DNA from: Dyella flava | GTDB lineage: Bacteria; Pseudomonadota; Gammaproteobacteria; Xanthomonadales; Rhodanobacteraceae | DNA: 64,000 nt | NCBI RefSeq assembly: GCF_016904955.1 | Contig: NZ_JADIKE010000026.1 | Location: forward strand, 62,001 to 126,000 | Direction of reading: 5' to 3' | Shown here: positions 55,328 through 64,000 of the stretch, piece after piece | How the letters are laid out: each line of letters starts with the position of its first letter | How positions within the stretch are numbered: the stretch's first letter is position 1 | The notes under the pieces: model-generated | Seen by the model: only the letters and a program-made list of their open reading frames with translations | What the model was told of the DNA's origin: nothing | The model's database searches: none | Translations under genes and position numbers: made by a program

Positions 55328-55456
55328 GCGGCGTGGACTATCTCGCGCTAACTAGACAAGACATGCCGGCGTGCTTATGTCGAGAAATCACGATAGGTGA
55401 TCCACGCAAATATCCAGCAACACCGAGCATGTGCTTTTTGCCAAATTCCGGATTTA

Positions 55457-55478
55457 TATCTAATGATCTTATTAGATA
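55457..55478. repeat. 8-bp inverted repeat before the Gp2-like gene
   Basis: TATCTAAT / ATTAGATA with a 6-nt spacer, in an AT-rich stretch 75 bp upstream of the Gp2-like start; possible operator or origin-associated element. Confidence 0.4.
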
Positions 55479-55551
55479 GTCATTTGGATCTATCTCAACC
55501 TGACGGACAAATACACCGAAAGGAGATGTTCTAGACGAACAGGGAGCAACC

Positions 55552-56856
55552 ATGAATCAACTAACGCCCACACCCGAAACGATTGACTCCTCTTCTGATG
55601 TGGGCAGCAGCTACTTGGGCCATTCCATTATCGACATCCATCGCCGCGAGGTGGATCATGCATTCGTATCGGAGAGACTCTGCCTTACTGATGCGCTGAG
55701 TGGTCTGCTTAGTGATGGCACTGATGACCACAATCTATTGATTTTCATGCCGGTCCTGAAGCGTTTGTACGAATGCATTACTTCATGCGACTCACCGCCA
55801 GTTGAGTTGGTGAAGCACAAGCGTGACGCGACTCACAAGTACAAGCAGCCAACCTACAAGTTGACGAAAGTTGGCACGGAGGTTCTGCTTGCATGCAGAG
55901 CTTTTTCCTCCCAAGTGGAACGTGGGTGGGACTGGCAAAAAGCTTGCGCTGGCCGAAAGTTCCATCCGATCATCGAAGTGACGCTGCACGCTGTCCTGCA
56001 CTGGCAGAATGCGATTTGCGAATGGCAACACCAAGCCCCTTTCGTAGTTCAGTTCAAGGAGGAGCAGGAGGCTGTAGATGCCTTACACCGACTTGTGAAC
56101 CATGTCCGCAGGGAAAGCCGTTCACAAGCGTTCCGGAACGCACTACACGATCTCGATCGAAAGGCCACTGACAATTTTCGCAGCGCGTGCGATTTGGTCG
56201 CCAAGCTGTTCGCGCTACACGCACGTCTGTTGGTACTGCGCATTGATTTGTACATTCGACTGAATGCGAAGGTTTGGGGATATACCGAGGGGGCGCGCAA
56301 AGCGTTGGGCGCTTATCTGCGCGACTTGCGCGAAGGGCGCATCGTGCCGGGCTATCTCAAGTTCCTCATCAAAGAGGAAGACGCCATCCGGCGCGGCAAG
56401 CACTTCCATCTGATGGTATTTCTGGACGGCCACCAGCACCGGCACACTTACCACCTGACCAAGCTACTGGGGGAGGCCTGGAAGAAGCGCGTGGGGCTGG
56501 ACAAGGGCGCCTACTTCAATTGTTACGCGCGGAAGCACTCTTACCGCTACAACGGACTAGGCCTAGTGCATGTCAGTGACAAGGAGAAACTGATCGGGCT
56601 GCGCATTGCGCTGTGGTACATGACCAAGCGAGACACGATCCTGCCGATGGTCGCTGCCAAACATCGCAGCTTCTGGGGCAGCACGAAGAGTGCAGGCGAT
56701 AGCAAGCGCGGTGCGCCACGCAAGGATGGTGATGGCATGGAGCTGGTCAAACGCATGCTGGGAGGAAAGCGCAGTGTGTATCCGAAGGGATTCGAGCCGC
56801 CCAAGAGATCGGTGGCACGCCCTGTGGTGACCGAATCGCTGGCCGCTGATGCGTAA
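55552..56856 (+). CDS. Inovirus Gp2/YagK-YfjJ-like replication protein
   Basis: A 434-residue protein whose C-terminal half matches the inovirus Gp2/YagK-YfjJ family of phage-satellite replication initiators: RIDLYIRLNAKVWG, IKEEDAIRRGKHFHLMVFLDGHQ (histidine motif HFH around 285) and LGEAWKKRVGLDKGAYFNCYARKHSYRYNGLGLVHVSD, followed by LGLRIALWYMTKRDTI. It probably initiates replication of the mobile element. The N-terminal about 220 residues have no clear family. Good GGGAG ribosome site before the ATG. Confidence 0.82.
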   Translation: MNQLTPTPETIDSSSDVGSSYLGHSIIDIHRREVDHAFVSERLCLTDALSGLLSDGTDDHNLLIFMPVLKRLYECITSCDSPPVELVKHKRDATHKYKQPTYKLTKVGTEVLLACRAFSSQVERGWDWQKACAGRKFHPIIEVTLHAVLHWQNAICEWQHQAPFVVQFKEEQEAVDALHRLVNHVRRESRSQAFRNALHDLDRKATDNFRSACDLVAKLFALHARLLVLRIDLYIRLNAKVWGYTEGARKALGAYLRDLREGRIVPGYLKFLIKEEDAIRRGKHFHLMVFLDGHQHRHTYHLTKLLGEAWKKRVGLDKGAYFNCYARKHSYRYNGLGLVHVSDKEKLIGLRIALWYMTKRDTILPMVAAKHRSFWGSTKSAGDSKRGAPRKDGDGMELVKRMLGGKRSVYPKGFEPPKRSVARPVVTESLAADA

Positions 56857-57022
56857 GGGACAACGGGCTGGGATTCGAGTCGGCCGAACAGGGCTTTCCC
56901 CTCCCCCTTGGACGCCTGCCGGTTACGAGGTAGATGATTGATTAGAAAGGGTATTGGTGCGCTCGAACGACGTCGCAGGGATCTGAGATCGGCGTGGCTA
57001 CACTGGGTTGCCTTCGACAAGA

Positions 57023-57052
57023 GAATTCTAGTGACCTCCCCCACTAGAATTC
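57023..57052 (+). promoter_or_regulatory. Inverted repeat in the leader of the helicase operon
   Basis: GAATTCTAGTG (57023-57033) and CACTAGAATTC (57042-57052) form an 11-bp perfect stem with an 8-nt loop, about 40 bp before the helicase ATG. No T run follows. It is a candidate operator or RNA leader hairpin controlling the three-gene operon. Confidence 0.55.
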
Positions 57053-57091
57053 CTTCAGGAACCTTAACGCCTCGCCTGGGCCAGCCACCTG

Positions 57092-59974
57092 ATGACGCCA
57101 CCGATACTGACCCCCCATCAAAGCCAGTACTTCGCTTGGTTGCTGACTCGCCGGGCCGCCGGCGACACCGTGGAGTCGCTCGCATCCACCCTTGTGGACT
57201 CGCAGGTGGACTTGAACCCCCATCAAGTGGATGCCGCGCTGTTCGCCTGCCGAAACCCGCTGTCGCGTGGGGTGATCCTTGCCGATGAAGTGGGCTTGGG
57301 CAAAACCATCGAAGCAGGACTCGTCATCAGTCAGCGCTGGGCCGAACGCCGTCGCAAGATACTCATCATCGTTCCGGCCAACCTGCGGAAGCAGTGGCAT
57401 CAGGAATTGCAGGACAAGTTCACCCTGCAGGGTCTGATTCTGGAAGCCAAGAACTACAACGCCCTCCGCAAGCAAGGGTTACAGAACCCGTTCCAGTCTG
57501 CCTCCGGCCCGGTGATCTGTTCCTACCAGTTCGCTAAAGCCAAGGCTCAAGACGTCAAAGACATCACTTGGGACCTGGTGGTGCTGGACGAAGCCCACCG
57601 CCTGCGCAACGTGTACAAGACCAGCAACGTCATCGCCAAGACGCTGAAGGACGCTTTGGCGGATGTGTCGTCCAAGGTACTGCTGACGGCCACGCCGCTG
57701 CAGAACTCGTTGCTCGAACTGTACGGGCTGGTCAGCATCATCGACGACCGGGTGTTTGGCGATCTGGACAGCTTTCGTACCCAGTTCACGACACAGAGCC
57801 GGGAGCAGGCATTCGCTGATCTGCGCCATCGGCTTGCCGCAGTCAGCAAGCGCACTTTGCGCAGGCAGGTACAACCCTATGTGTCCTACACCGCGCGCAA
57901 GGCGATCGTCCAGGAGTTCACACCATCCAGCGAAGAACAGGAGCTGTCGCGCCTCGTAGCCGAGTACCTGCGACGCCCAAACCTAAAGGCCCTGCCTGAA
58001 GGCCAACGCAAGCTAATTTCGCTGGTGCTATGGAAACTGCTGGCGTCCAGTAGCCATGCCATCGCGGGCGCGTTAGAAACGATGGCAATGCGCCTACAGA
58101 GCGTACTGGATCAAGCCCCTGTCATCGACCTGACCGAGGAGCTAGACGAGGACTACGAAGCTCTCGATGAACTCGCTGACGAAAGCGGCGACGATGAGTC
58201 CGAGAAAGAAGGCTTGATGTCCGTCGCACTATCCGTTGAGGAACGCGATGCTTTCTCTGCGGAAATTGGAGAGCTGCAGCAGTTCAAGCACTTGGCCACC
58301 AACATTCGAGACGACGCTAAGGGCAACGCGCTATTGACAGCGCTGGATAAGGCTTTTGCCGAACTAGAGCGGCTGGGTGCTGCGAAGAAGGCCATCATCT
58401 TTACCGAGTCCAGACGCACGCAAGATTATCTGTTGCGTCTATTGTCCAGCACGCCTTATGGCGATGGCATCGTACTCTTCAATGGCACCAACAGCGACAC
58501 CGGTGCAAAAGCCACTTATATGGACTGGCTGAAGCGGCACGAAGGCACCGACCGTATCACGGGCTCCAAAACGGCTGACACGCGTGCTGCGCTGGTCGAG
58601 CATTTCAAGGAGCGTGGCAAGGTGATGATCGCAACCGAAGCCGGTGCGGAAGGCATCAACCTCCAGTTCTGCTCGCTGGTCATCAACTACGATTTACCCT
58701 GGAATCCGCAGCGCATTGAGCAGCGCATCGGTCGCTGCCATCGTTACGGACAGAAGCATGACGTGGTCGTTGTGAACTTCGTTGATCGCAGCAATGAAGC
58801 CGATGCCCGTGTGTACGAACTGCTGGCGCAGAAATTCCGGTTGTTCGAGGGCGTGTTCGGGGCCAGCGACGAAGTGCTGGGCGCGATTGGCTCCGGCGTG
58901 GATTTCGAGCGCCGCATCGCTGATATCTACCAGAACTGCCGCAACCCGGATCAGATAAAGTCCAGCTTCGAGCAACTTCAGCTTGATCTATCTGGCGAGA
59001 TCAACGAGGCGATGGTTCGGACACGACAGGTATTGCTGGAAAACTTCGACGAACAAGTTCAGGAAAAGTTGCGCATCAGCGACGAAGACAGCAAAAACGC
59101 CCGCAGTCGTTTCGAACGGATGCTGATGGAGTTGAGTCGTGCGGAACTTTATGAATTCGCCAGCTTCGATGACGACGGTTTCAGCCTGCATAACCTGCCC
59201 GATGGCATTTCTTCGTCAGGCATCAGTCTGGGACGCTACGAACTGCCTCGCCGTACGGGCGAGGCTCACCTATACCGCATTGGCCATCCACTGGCATTGT
59301 GGATTGCCGAGCAGGCTAAAGGTCGCACGTTAGAAGGTGCTCGCCTTACGTTCGATTACGAAGCCTATGGCAAGAAGATCGCCACGCTGGAGCCGTATCG
59401 CGGCAAGACCGGATGGCTCACGGTCAAACTGTTGTCCGTGGCCGCCTTGGGGGACAAAGAAGAGCATCTGTTAGTGGCAGCCAGCACTGCTGGCGGCGAG
59501 GCGCTAGCAGAAGAAGACCCTGAAAAGCTGTTGCGCCTGCCTGCGACGCACCGAGCAGCGGGTCTTTTCTATAGTGGCGACACGTTGCTGGCTGACGCGG
59601 AAACTCGCAAGACGGAGCTGCTACGCCAGATCAACGAGCGTAACCTTGGATACTTCGAGCAAGAAGTTCAAAAGCTGGATGCCTGGGCAGACGACCTGAA
59701 GTTCGGTCTTGAGCAGCAGATCAAGGAAATCGACCGTCAAATAAAGGAAGTGCGCGGCACGGCTGCCACTGCGCCAACGCTGGAAGAAAAACTCTCTTGG
59801 CAAAAGAAGCAGCGTGATCTGGAGGCCAGACGCAGCAAGCTTCGCCGCGACTTGTTCATACGCCAGGATGAGGTGGAGGAACAGCGTAATAAGCTGATCG
59901 GCGAGTTGGAGGATCAGCTCAAGCAGCGGGTTGAAGAGAAAACCTTGTTTACCGTCGAGTGGGAGTTGAAATGA
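57092..59974 (+). CDS. SNF2-type helicase of a putative defence operon
   Basis: A 960-residue superfamily 2 helicase of the RapA/SNF2-like group. Seen in order: ILTPHQSQYFAWLLTRR, Walker A DEVGLGKT (65-72), IIVPANLRKQWHQEL, DEAH (166-169) and LLTATPLQNSLLELYGLVS. The RecA-like second domain has VMIATEAGAEGINLQ and LPWNPQRIEQRIGRCHRYGQ (motif VI). The C-terminal about 200 residues are charged coiled coil (LEQQIKEIDRQIKEVRG). The family occurs in phage-defence loci, including DISARM-like DrmD proteins; a nuclease domain is not visible. The last bases overlap the next ATG (ATGA). No strong ribosome site precedes its own start. Confidence 0.85.
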   Translation: MTPPILTPHQSQYFAWLLTRRAAGDTVESLASTLVDSQVDLNPHQVDAALFACRNPLSRGVILADEVGLGKTIEAGLVISQRWAERRRKILIIVPANLRKQWHQELQDKFTLQGLILEAKNYNALRKQGLQNPFQSASGPVICSYQFAKAKAQDVKDITWDLVVLDEAHRLRNVYKTSNVIAKTLKDALADVSSKVLLTATPLQNSLLELYGLVSIIDDRVFGDLDSFRTQFTTQSREQAFADLRHRLAAVSKRTLRRQVQPYVSYTARKAIVQEFTPSSEEQELSRLVAEYLRRPNLKALPEGQRKLISLVLWKLLASSSHAIAGALETMAMRLQSVLDQAPVIDLTEELDEDYEALDELADESGDDESEKEGLMSVALSVEERDAFSAEIGELQQFKHLATNIRDDAKGNALLTALDKAFAELERLGAAKKAIIFTESRRTQDYLLRLLSSTPYGDGIVLFNGTNSDTGAKATYMDWLKRHEGTDRITGSKTADTRAALVEHFKERGKVMIATEAGAEGINLQFCSLVINYDLPWNPQRIEQRIGRCHRYGQKHDVVVVNFVDRSNEADARVYELLAQKFRLFEGVFGASDEVLGAIGSGVDFERRIADIYQNCRNPDQIKSSFEQLQLDLSGEINEAMVRTRQVLLENFDEQVQEKLRISDEDSKNARSRFERMLMELSRAELYEFASFDDDGFSLHNLPDGISSSGISLGRYELPRRTGEAHLYRIGHPLALWIAEQAKGRTLEGARLTFDYEAYGKKIATLEPYRGKTGWLTVKLLSVAALGDKEEHLLVAASTAGGEALAEEDPEKLLRLPATHRAAGLFYSGDTLLADAETRKTELLRQINERNLGYFEQEVQKLDAWADDLKFGLEQQIKEIDRQIKEVRGTAATAPTLEEKLSWQKKQRDLEARRSKLRRDLFIRQDEVEEQRNKLIGELEDQLKQRVEEKTLFTVEWELK

Positions 59975-62900
59975 TGGCTAACAGAGAGCGTTTACGCGGC
60001 TCGCTCTGGAATCAGTGGGACCTGCATGTACACACCCCTGCGTCATTCCATTGGACAGGAAAAAAGTTCGATGGTGATCTGTCGTCTGACCAAAACAAGA
60101 AATTGGTAGATGAAATGATCGAGGCTATGAACAAGGCAGAGCCTGCTGTCTTTGCCATTATGGATTATTGGACATTTGATGGATGGTTCGCACTTAAGCG
60201 GCGGCTCGCTGAACAGGGCGCTCCTAAACTTGCAAAGAAGGTGTTTCCGGGTATCGAACTTCGCCTTTCCGCTCCCACGGAAAAGAGACTGAATGCACAT
60301 GTGATCTTTTCAGATGAAATTCCGGATCAGCACCTTAAGGATTTCCTGACTGATTTAAAAATTGAGCGAACCGATCGCTCAGTTTCTAAAGATGCACTTA
60401 TTGCTCTGGCCAGAGCGACCGCACCTGACATGCTCGTAAAGAAGGGACATAAAAAGGATGTCGTGGACGCGGATGATGCAGATGCGCTCTTGGCGGGATA
60501 CAAGTTGGCCGAAATAAAAGCAGATAGCTACAAAAATGCGATCTCAAAGGTTTCTAATGGACTGGCGATTGGGTTCATGCCATATGACACGAGTGACGGC
60601 CTGCATGAAGTGAAGTGGGAGGATCATTACTCCTACTTCCTGAACCTCCTTGAGTCATCGCCAATTTTTGAGTCCAGGAATTTGGAATTGAGATCTGCCT
60701 TTCTTTGTGAAGAAACAGAGAAAAATAAAAATTGGATTAGCAATTTCAAGCACGGATTGAAGAGTATTCCGCGACTTGTAGTGTCGGGTAGCGATGCGCA
60801 CTGTTTTGTCGGCATACCCGGTGACAACAACAAGCGGGGATACGGAGATTTCCCGTCCGGAAAGAAAACCTGGATCAAGGCTGATCCATCGTTTCTCGGA
60901 CTTCGGCAGGCGATTCTTGAGCCGGCGAAACGCTCTTTCATCGGTGACAAGCCACCCAAGTTGCAGGAAGTCGAGTCCAACAAGGTCTATTACATCGACA
61001 CTTTGGAAATCACTAAGACTGGCAACAAGCCGGGCATCGGAAAATGGCTTGACGGCTGCGACATCTCTTTGAATCCGGATCTGGTTGCCATCATTGGCAA
61101 CAAGGGGAGCGGCAAGAGTGCGCTGGCGGATGTCATTGCAACACTGGGGAATTCCAAGCAATCGAAGCACTTCAGTTTTCTAAGGCGCGATCGCTTCTTG
61201 GGAAAGGCTGGCGAGCCAGCGCGCCACTTTACCGGAACACTGACTTGGCGAGACGAGAGTACTGAGGCACGACTGCTTAGCGAGCTTCCCGCAGAAGAGA
61301 GGGCGGAACTTGTACGGTATATCCCACAAGGCTACTTCGAAGAGCTTTGCAATGAGCATGTATCCGGCAAGTCAAACGCATTCGAGAAAGAACTTCGCGC
61401 AGTGATCTTTTCGCACACGAGCGAAGAAATGCGGTTGGGTGCGCTTGACTTCGACCAGCTGACGGAACAGCAGGAGCAGTCACTCAGAAATAGACTGGGT
61501 GAATATCGGAAGGAATTGGCATCCACCAATGCTTCGATTGTCCGAATTGAAGAGCAACTTCAACCGATCGAGCTGGAGAAACTGACTGACTTACTTCTGG
61601 TGAAGGCCAAGCAAATCGAAGAACATGAAAAGCTAAGGCCAGCGGAGGTTGCCACACCCACAGATGCGTTAGGTCCGGAACAAAAGCAAGCAGCAGAGGG
61701 GCTGACTACAACAAATCAGCAAATTGAGGCTGCCAAAAAGCGTTCGCAGGAACTCGTAACGGTAGGCACTGGGCTTGCGAGGCAGCAGAAGGCCATAGCA
61801 AACATCCGTGAGCAGCTGAGGCTCATCCAGCGTGCGTTTGCGCAAGCGCAGGAAAATGTTTCCGATGACCTCAAGCTGCTTGGGGTCGCATGGTCCGATC
61901 TTGCTGCTATTGACATCAAGATCAGCATCCTTGACGAGAAGTCATTGGAAATCGCCGGAAAACAGGGCGGATTGAGGGATGAGGCCGATAAGATTGCTGG
62001 AGAATTGAAGGGATATACCGAAGCGCAGCAAGGATTCACAGCAAAGTTGAATGCTCCTCAGCAGCAGTTTGAGGCGTACCAGCGTCAGCTTGCGGAATGG
62101 GATAGGAAGCTGGTTGAGTTGAGAGGCTCACCTACCGAACCCGAGACCAAGATTGGCTTGGAAACGCGCATTGAGCAAATCAAGGTGCTTCCTGAGCAGC
62201 GCAAGGATTTGGAAGAAAAGCGCCTGAGGCTGTCAGGCGAGATTTTCGACACGCTCGATGCTCAACGGAAGGCGCGAGAAGAGCTATTCAGGCCGGTGCA
62301 GGACTTGATCCAAAAGAACAGCTTGATACGCGAAGATTATAGATTGCAGTTCCAAGCGACGCTTGCAGCTTCTTCCGAAGCCATCGCGGATCAGTTGTTC
62401 GCTTTGATAAAGCAAACCTGGGGTGAATTTCGCGGCCAGGATGAGGCGCTTTCAACGATAAGGAAGCTATTCGATAACCACGACCTAAATTCCAAGGAGG
62501 GGGCATTGGCGTTTGTGGCAGCCTTGCAGGAAAAGGTTGTAGAAGCGGCCATCGCTTCAGGGACAATTGTCGGCATCTTCAATTTGGTAAAGAAAGGGCA
62601 GTCGCCGGCATCGGTGTATGACCTCATTTTCGGCCTGAACTTCCTTGAGCCGAGGTATTCGCTGTTGTTCCAAGACACGCAGATCGAGCAACTCTCACCT
62701 GGCCAGCGAGGCGCGTTGCTGCTGATTTTTTACCTGCTCGTAGATAAGGGTAGAACGCCGATCATCCTCGATCAGCCGGAAGAGAACTTGGATAACGAAA
62801 CCGTTTTTCGGTTGCTTGTTCCAGTTCTGTCCGAGGCCAAGAAACAACGGCAGATCATCATGGTCACACACAATCCTAACTTGGCGGTTGTGTGCGATGC

Positions 62901-63057
62901 CGAGCAGATCATTTACGCCAAGTTCGATCGTGCTGCGAATTCGACGATCAGTTACGAGTCCGGTGCAATCGAAAATTCAGATCTGAATGGCATTGTCGTA
63001 ACAGTTCTGGAAGGTACGAAGCCGGCATTCGACAATCGCTCTGGGAAATATCACTGA
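59971..63057 (+). CDS. TrlF-like protein: PHP domain plus SMC-type ATPase
   Basis: A 1,028-residue protein. The N-terminal about 300 residues form a PHP-type metal-dependent phosphoesterase: WDLHVHTP (H19/H21), an MDYW segment, FPGIELRL and SGSDAHCFVG around residue 275. Next comes an ABC/SMC-like ATPase with Walker A IIGNKGSGKSALADV at about 375, long coiled coils over about 500-800 and signature LSPGQRGALLLIFYLL at about 908. Walker B with LDQPEENLDN and the MVTHNPNLAVV switch segment follow. This matches TrlF-family proteins. The start overlaps the helicase stop by 4 bp and the stop is 1 bp before the next gene, so all three are translated together. Confidence 0.85.
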   Translation: MMANRERLRGSLWNQWDLHVHTPASFHWTGKKFDGDLSSDQNKKLVDEMIEAMNKAEPAVFAIMDYWTFDGWFALKRRLAEQGAPKLAKKVFPGIELRLSAPTEKRLNAHVIFSDEIPDQHLKDFLTDLKIERTDRSVSKDALIALARATAPDMLVKKGHKKDVVDADDADALLAGYKLAEIKADSYKNAISKVSNGLAIGFMPYDTSDGLHEVKWEDHYSYFLNLLESSPIFESRNLELRSAFLCEETEKNKNWISNFKHGLKSIPRLVVSGSDAHCFVGIPGDNNKRGYGDFPSGKKTWIKADPSFLGLRQAILEPAKRSFIGDKPPKLQEVESNKVYYIDTLEITKTGNKPGIGKWLDGCDISLNPDLVAIIGNKGSGKSALADVIATLGNSKQSKHFSFLRRDRFLGKAGEPARHFTGTLTWRDESTEARLLSELPAEERAELVRYIPQGYFEELCNEHVSGKSNAFEKELRAVIFSHTSEEMRLGALDFDQLTEQQEQSLRNRLGEYRKELASTNASIVRIEEQLQPIELEKLTDLLLVKAKQIEEHEKLRPAEVATPTDALGPEQKQAAEGLTTTNQQIEAAKKRSQELVTVGTGLARQQKAIANIREQLRLIQRAFAQAQENVSDDLKLLGVAWSDLAAIDIKISILDEKSLEIAGKQGGLRDEADKIAGELKGYTEAQQGFTAKLNAPQQQFEAYQRQLAEWDRKLVELRGSPTEPETKIGLETRIEQIKVLPEQRKDLEEKRLRLSGEIFDTLDAQRKAREELFRPVQDLIQKNSLIREDYRLQFQATLAASSEAIADQLFALIKQTWGEFRGQDEALSTIRKLFDNHDLNSKEGALAFVAALQEKVVEAAIASGTIVGIFNLVKKGQSPASVYDLIFGLNFLEPRYSLLFQDTQIEQLSPGQRGALLLIFYLLVDKGRTPIILDQPEENLDNETVFRLLVPVLSEAKKQRQIIMVTHNPNLAVVCDAEQIIYAKFDRAANSTISYESGAIENSDLNGIVVTVLEGTKPAFDNRSGKYH

Positions 63058-63058
63058 T

Positions 63059-64000
63059 ATGCCTGCTCTTGAACCACAGTACATGGCGATATTAAAGAAA
63101 GTACTTGCTGAGCGGTTCGTGCCTTCTTTGCCTCCGCTTCTGGATACAACAAAGCCCGCAGCAGAGCAGCAGGCTAAGCAGCTCTCGCGTGCCTTCAGCG
63201 CCTTTGCTCTACACAAGCTACTCGACATCGCACCGACTGACGCCGCCATGTCCGTCGTAGATGATTTCAACGATAAAGGACTGGATGCGATTCACTACCA
63301 CTCGCAGACGGAAACGCTGTATCTCGTACAGACCAAGTTGAAGGAGTCCGAGCAGTTCAAGCAGGAAGATGCCCAATCGTTTTGCACAGGTATTCGCTTG
63401 TTGCTAAAACAGGACTTCGCGGGATTCAACGAGAATATTCAAAACCGAAAAGCGGAGATCGAAAATGCGCTTGACGGGTGCAGTCACATCAAACTGATCA
63501 TTCCTTATACGGGTAACGGTATATCTCAGTCTGCCATTGATGCGTTGCAAGTGTTGCTGGACGACGGCGGCTTGGACGAGGAGCGCCTCGACAAACAAGT
63601 GGGATACTACGCTGCGGCCGACATCGTGCGCGACCTTCTTGCGGAACAAGCTTACCAGCCAGTCAATGCTGACATTTTCTTGTTGAAAAACGAAAAGGTC
63701 GAAGTACCAAAGACCACCTATTTCGGTATAGCCAAACTGGCGGACTTGGTGGGGCTGCATAACGTGCATGGCAAAGCCCTGTACGAACGGAATATCCGTT
63801 ACTTCCTCGGCACTCGGTCCGAGGTCAACAGAGCTATCAAAATCACTTTGCAGGACGATCCTTCCAGTTTCTTCTATCTAAACAATGGCGTGACCGCTGT
63901 CTGCGATGCAATCAAACAGAAGGGTAGGAATTCAATATCTGGGTATAAGAGGTTCGAAGTGCGAGGCCTGTCCATCATCAACGGCGCGCAAACCGTTGCT
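63059..64000 (+). CDS. AIPR-family protein, C-terminus cut by window edge
   Basis: The first 314 residues of an abortive-infection phage resistance (AIPR) family protein. Seen: DFNDKGLDAIHYHSQTETLYLVQTK near residue 65, YFLGTRSEVNRAIKITLQDDPSSFFYLNNGVTAVCD in the middle, and the family hallmark SIINGAQTV at the window end. AIPR proteins occur in phage-resistance plasmids and RM-like loci. The ATG is separated from the TrlF stop by one base, so it belongs to the same operon. More genes may follow beyond the edge. Confidence 0.88.
   Translation, partial: MPALEPQYMAILKKVLAERFVPSLPPLLDTTKPAAEQQAKQLSRAFSAFALHKLLDIAPTDAAMSVVDDFNDKGLDAIHYHSQTETLYLVQTKLKESEQFKQEDAQSFCTGIRLLLKQDFAGFNENIQNRKAEIENALDGCSHIKLIIPYTGNGISQSAIDALQVLLDDGGLDEERLDKQVGYYAAADIVRDLLAEQAYQPVNADIFLLKNEKVEVPKTTYFGIAKLADLVGLHNVHGKALYERNIRYFLGTRSEVNRAIKITLQDDPSSFFYLNNGVTAVCDAIKQKGRNSISGYKRFEVRGLSIINGAQTVA

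Noticed and set aside
57092..59974. Helicase as DrmD of a DISARM system
   Set aside because: No DrmMI, DrmA, DrmB or DrmC neighbour is present; the following genes are TrlF-like and AIPR. The resemblance is to the helicase family only, so DISARM is not called.

Overview
The window is a high-GC gammaproteobacterial chromosome segment. The transaldolase/phosphoglucose isomerase pair, the dprA-topA-tsaC run, def-fmt-rsmB, the Bfd/Bfr pair and a 618-residue RpoD suggest Xanthomonadales, probably Rhodanobacteraceae (Dyella/Rhodanobacter-like). That placement rests on recalled gene order and protein character, not on a search.

Positions 1-40,500 are mostly core genome. From the left: pgi (cut by the edge) and tal overlapping by 4 bp; a HAD hydrolase broken by a 1-bp deletion in a homopolymer; an EamA exporter; tRNA-Met; rppH; bfd-bfr behind a Fur-box-like site; a membrane protein with bactofilin; erpA, nudC and ampE; an MFS-PlsC fusion; a thioesterase, DUF2784 and GFA-family group; then a minus-strand block (LysM protein, dprA, topA, tsaC, AMP-ligase, purD) and the divergent def, fmt, rsmB. 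Positions 25,281-36,531 are a surface-glycan/lipopolysaccharide cluster with two ArnT-like lipid-linked sugar transferases, a tandem pair of paralogous glycosyltransferases, two GT2 enzymes, an O-antigen ligase-like protein, a CDP-glycerol-transferase-like protein, a TPR protein and an LpxL-like acyltransferase. dtd, rpoD and a SnoaL-like protein follow. Intergenic palindromic repeats of at least three kinds are scattered through this part.

At 40,153-40,471 a tRNA-Ile2(CAU) gene is split in its anticodon loop by a 243-nt group I intron. The tRNA 3' end is followed by a terminator, a cluster of TGAGTAAG repeats and a P4-type tyrosine integrase. This marks the left end of a genomic island that runs to the window edge; its right end is not seen.

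The island (about 40.5-64 kb) has variable base composition and several lineage-restricted genes: a secreted protein, a MASE1 sensor with a degenerate C-terminus, an XRE regulator, a lipoprotein, a membrane protein, a DUF5677 protein, a two-TM coiled-coil protein and glycine-zipper proteins. A satellite/phage-like replication module follows (DUF932, a YfjI/DUF3987-like protein with a translationally coupled leader ORF, an AlpA-type regulator, an inovirus Gp2/YagK-like protein). The island then enters a tightly packed operon of a SNF2-type helicase, a TrlF-type PHP-plus-ATPase and an AIPR-family protein. That operon is the best candidate here for an uncharacterised anti-phage defence system; it continues past the right edge.
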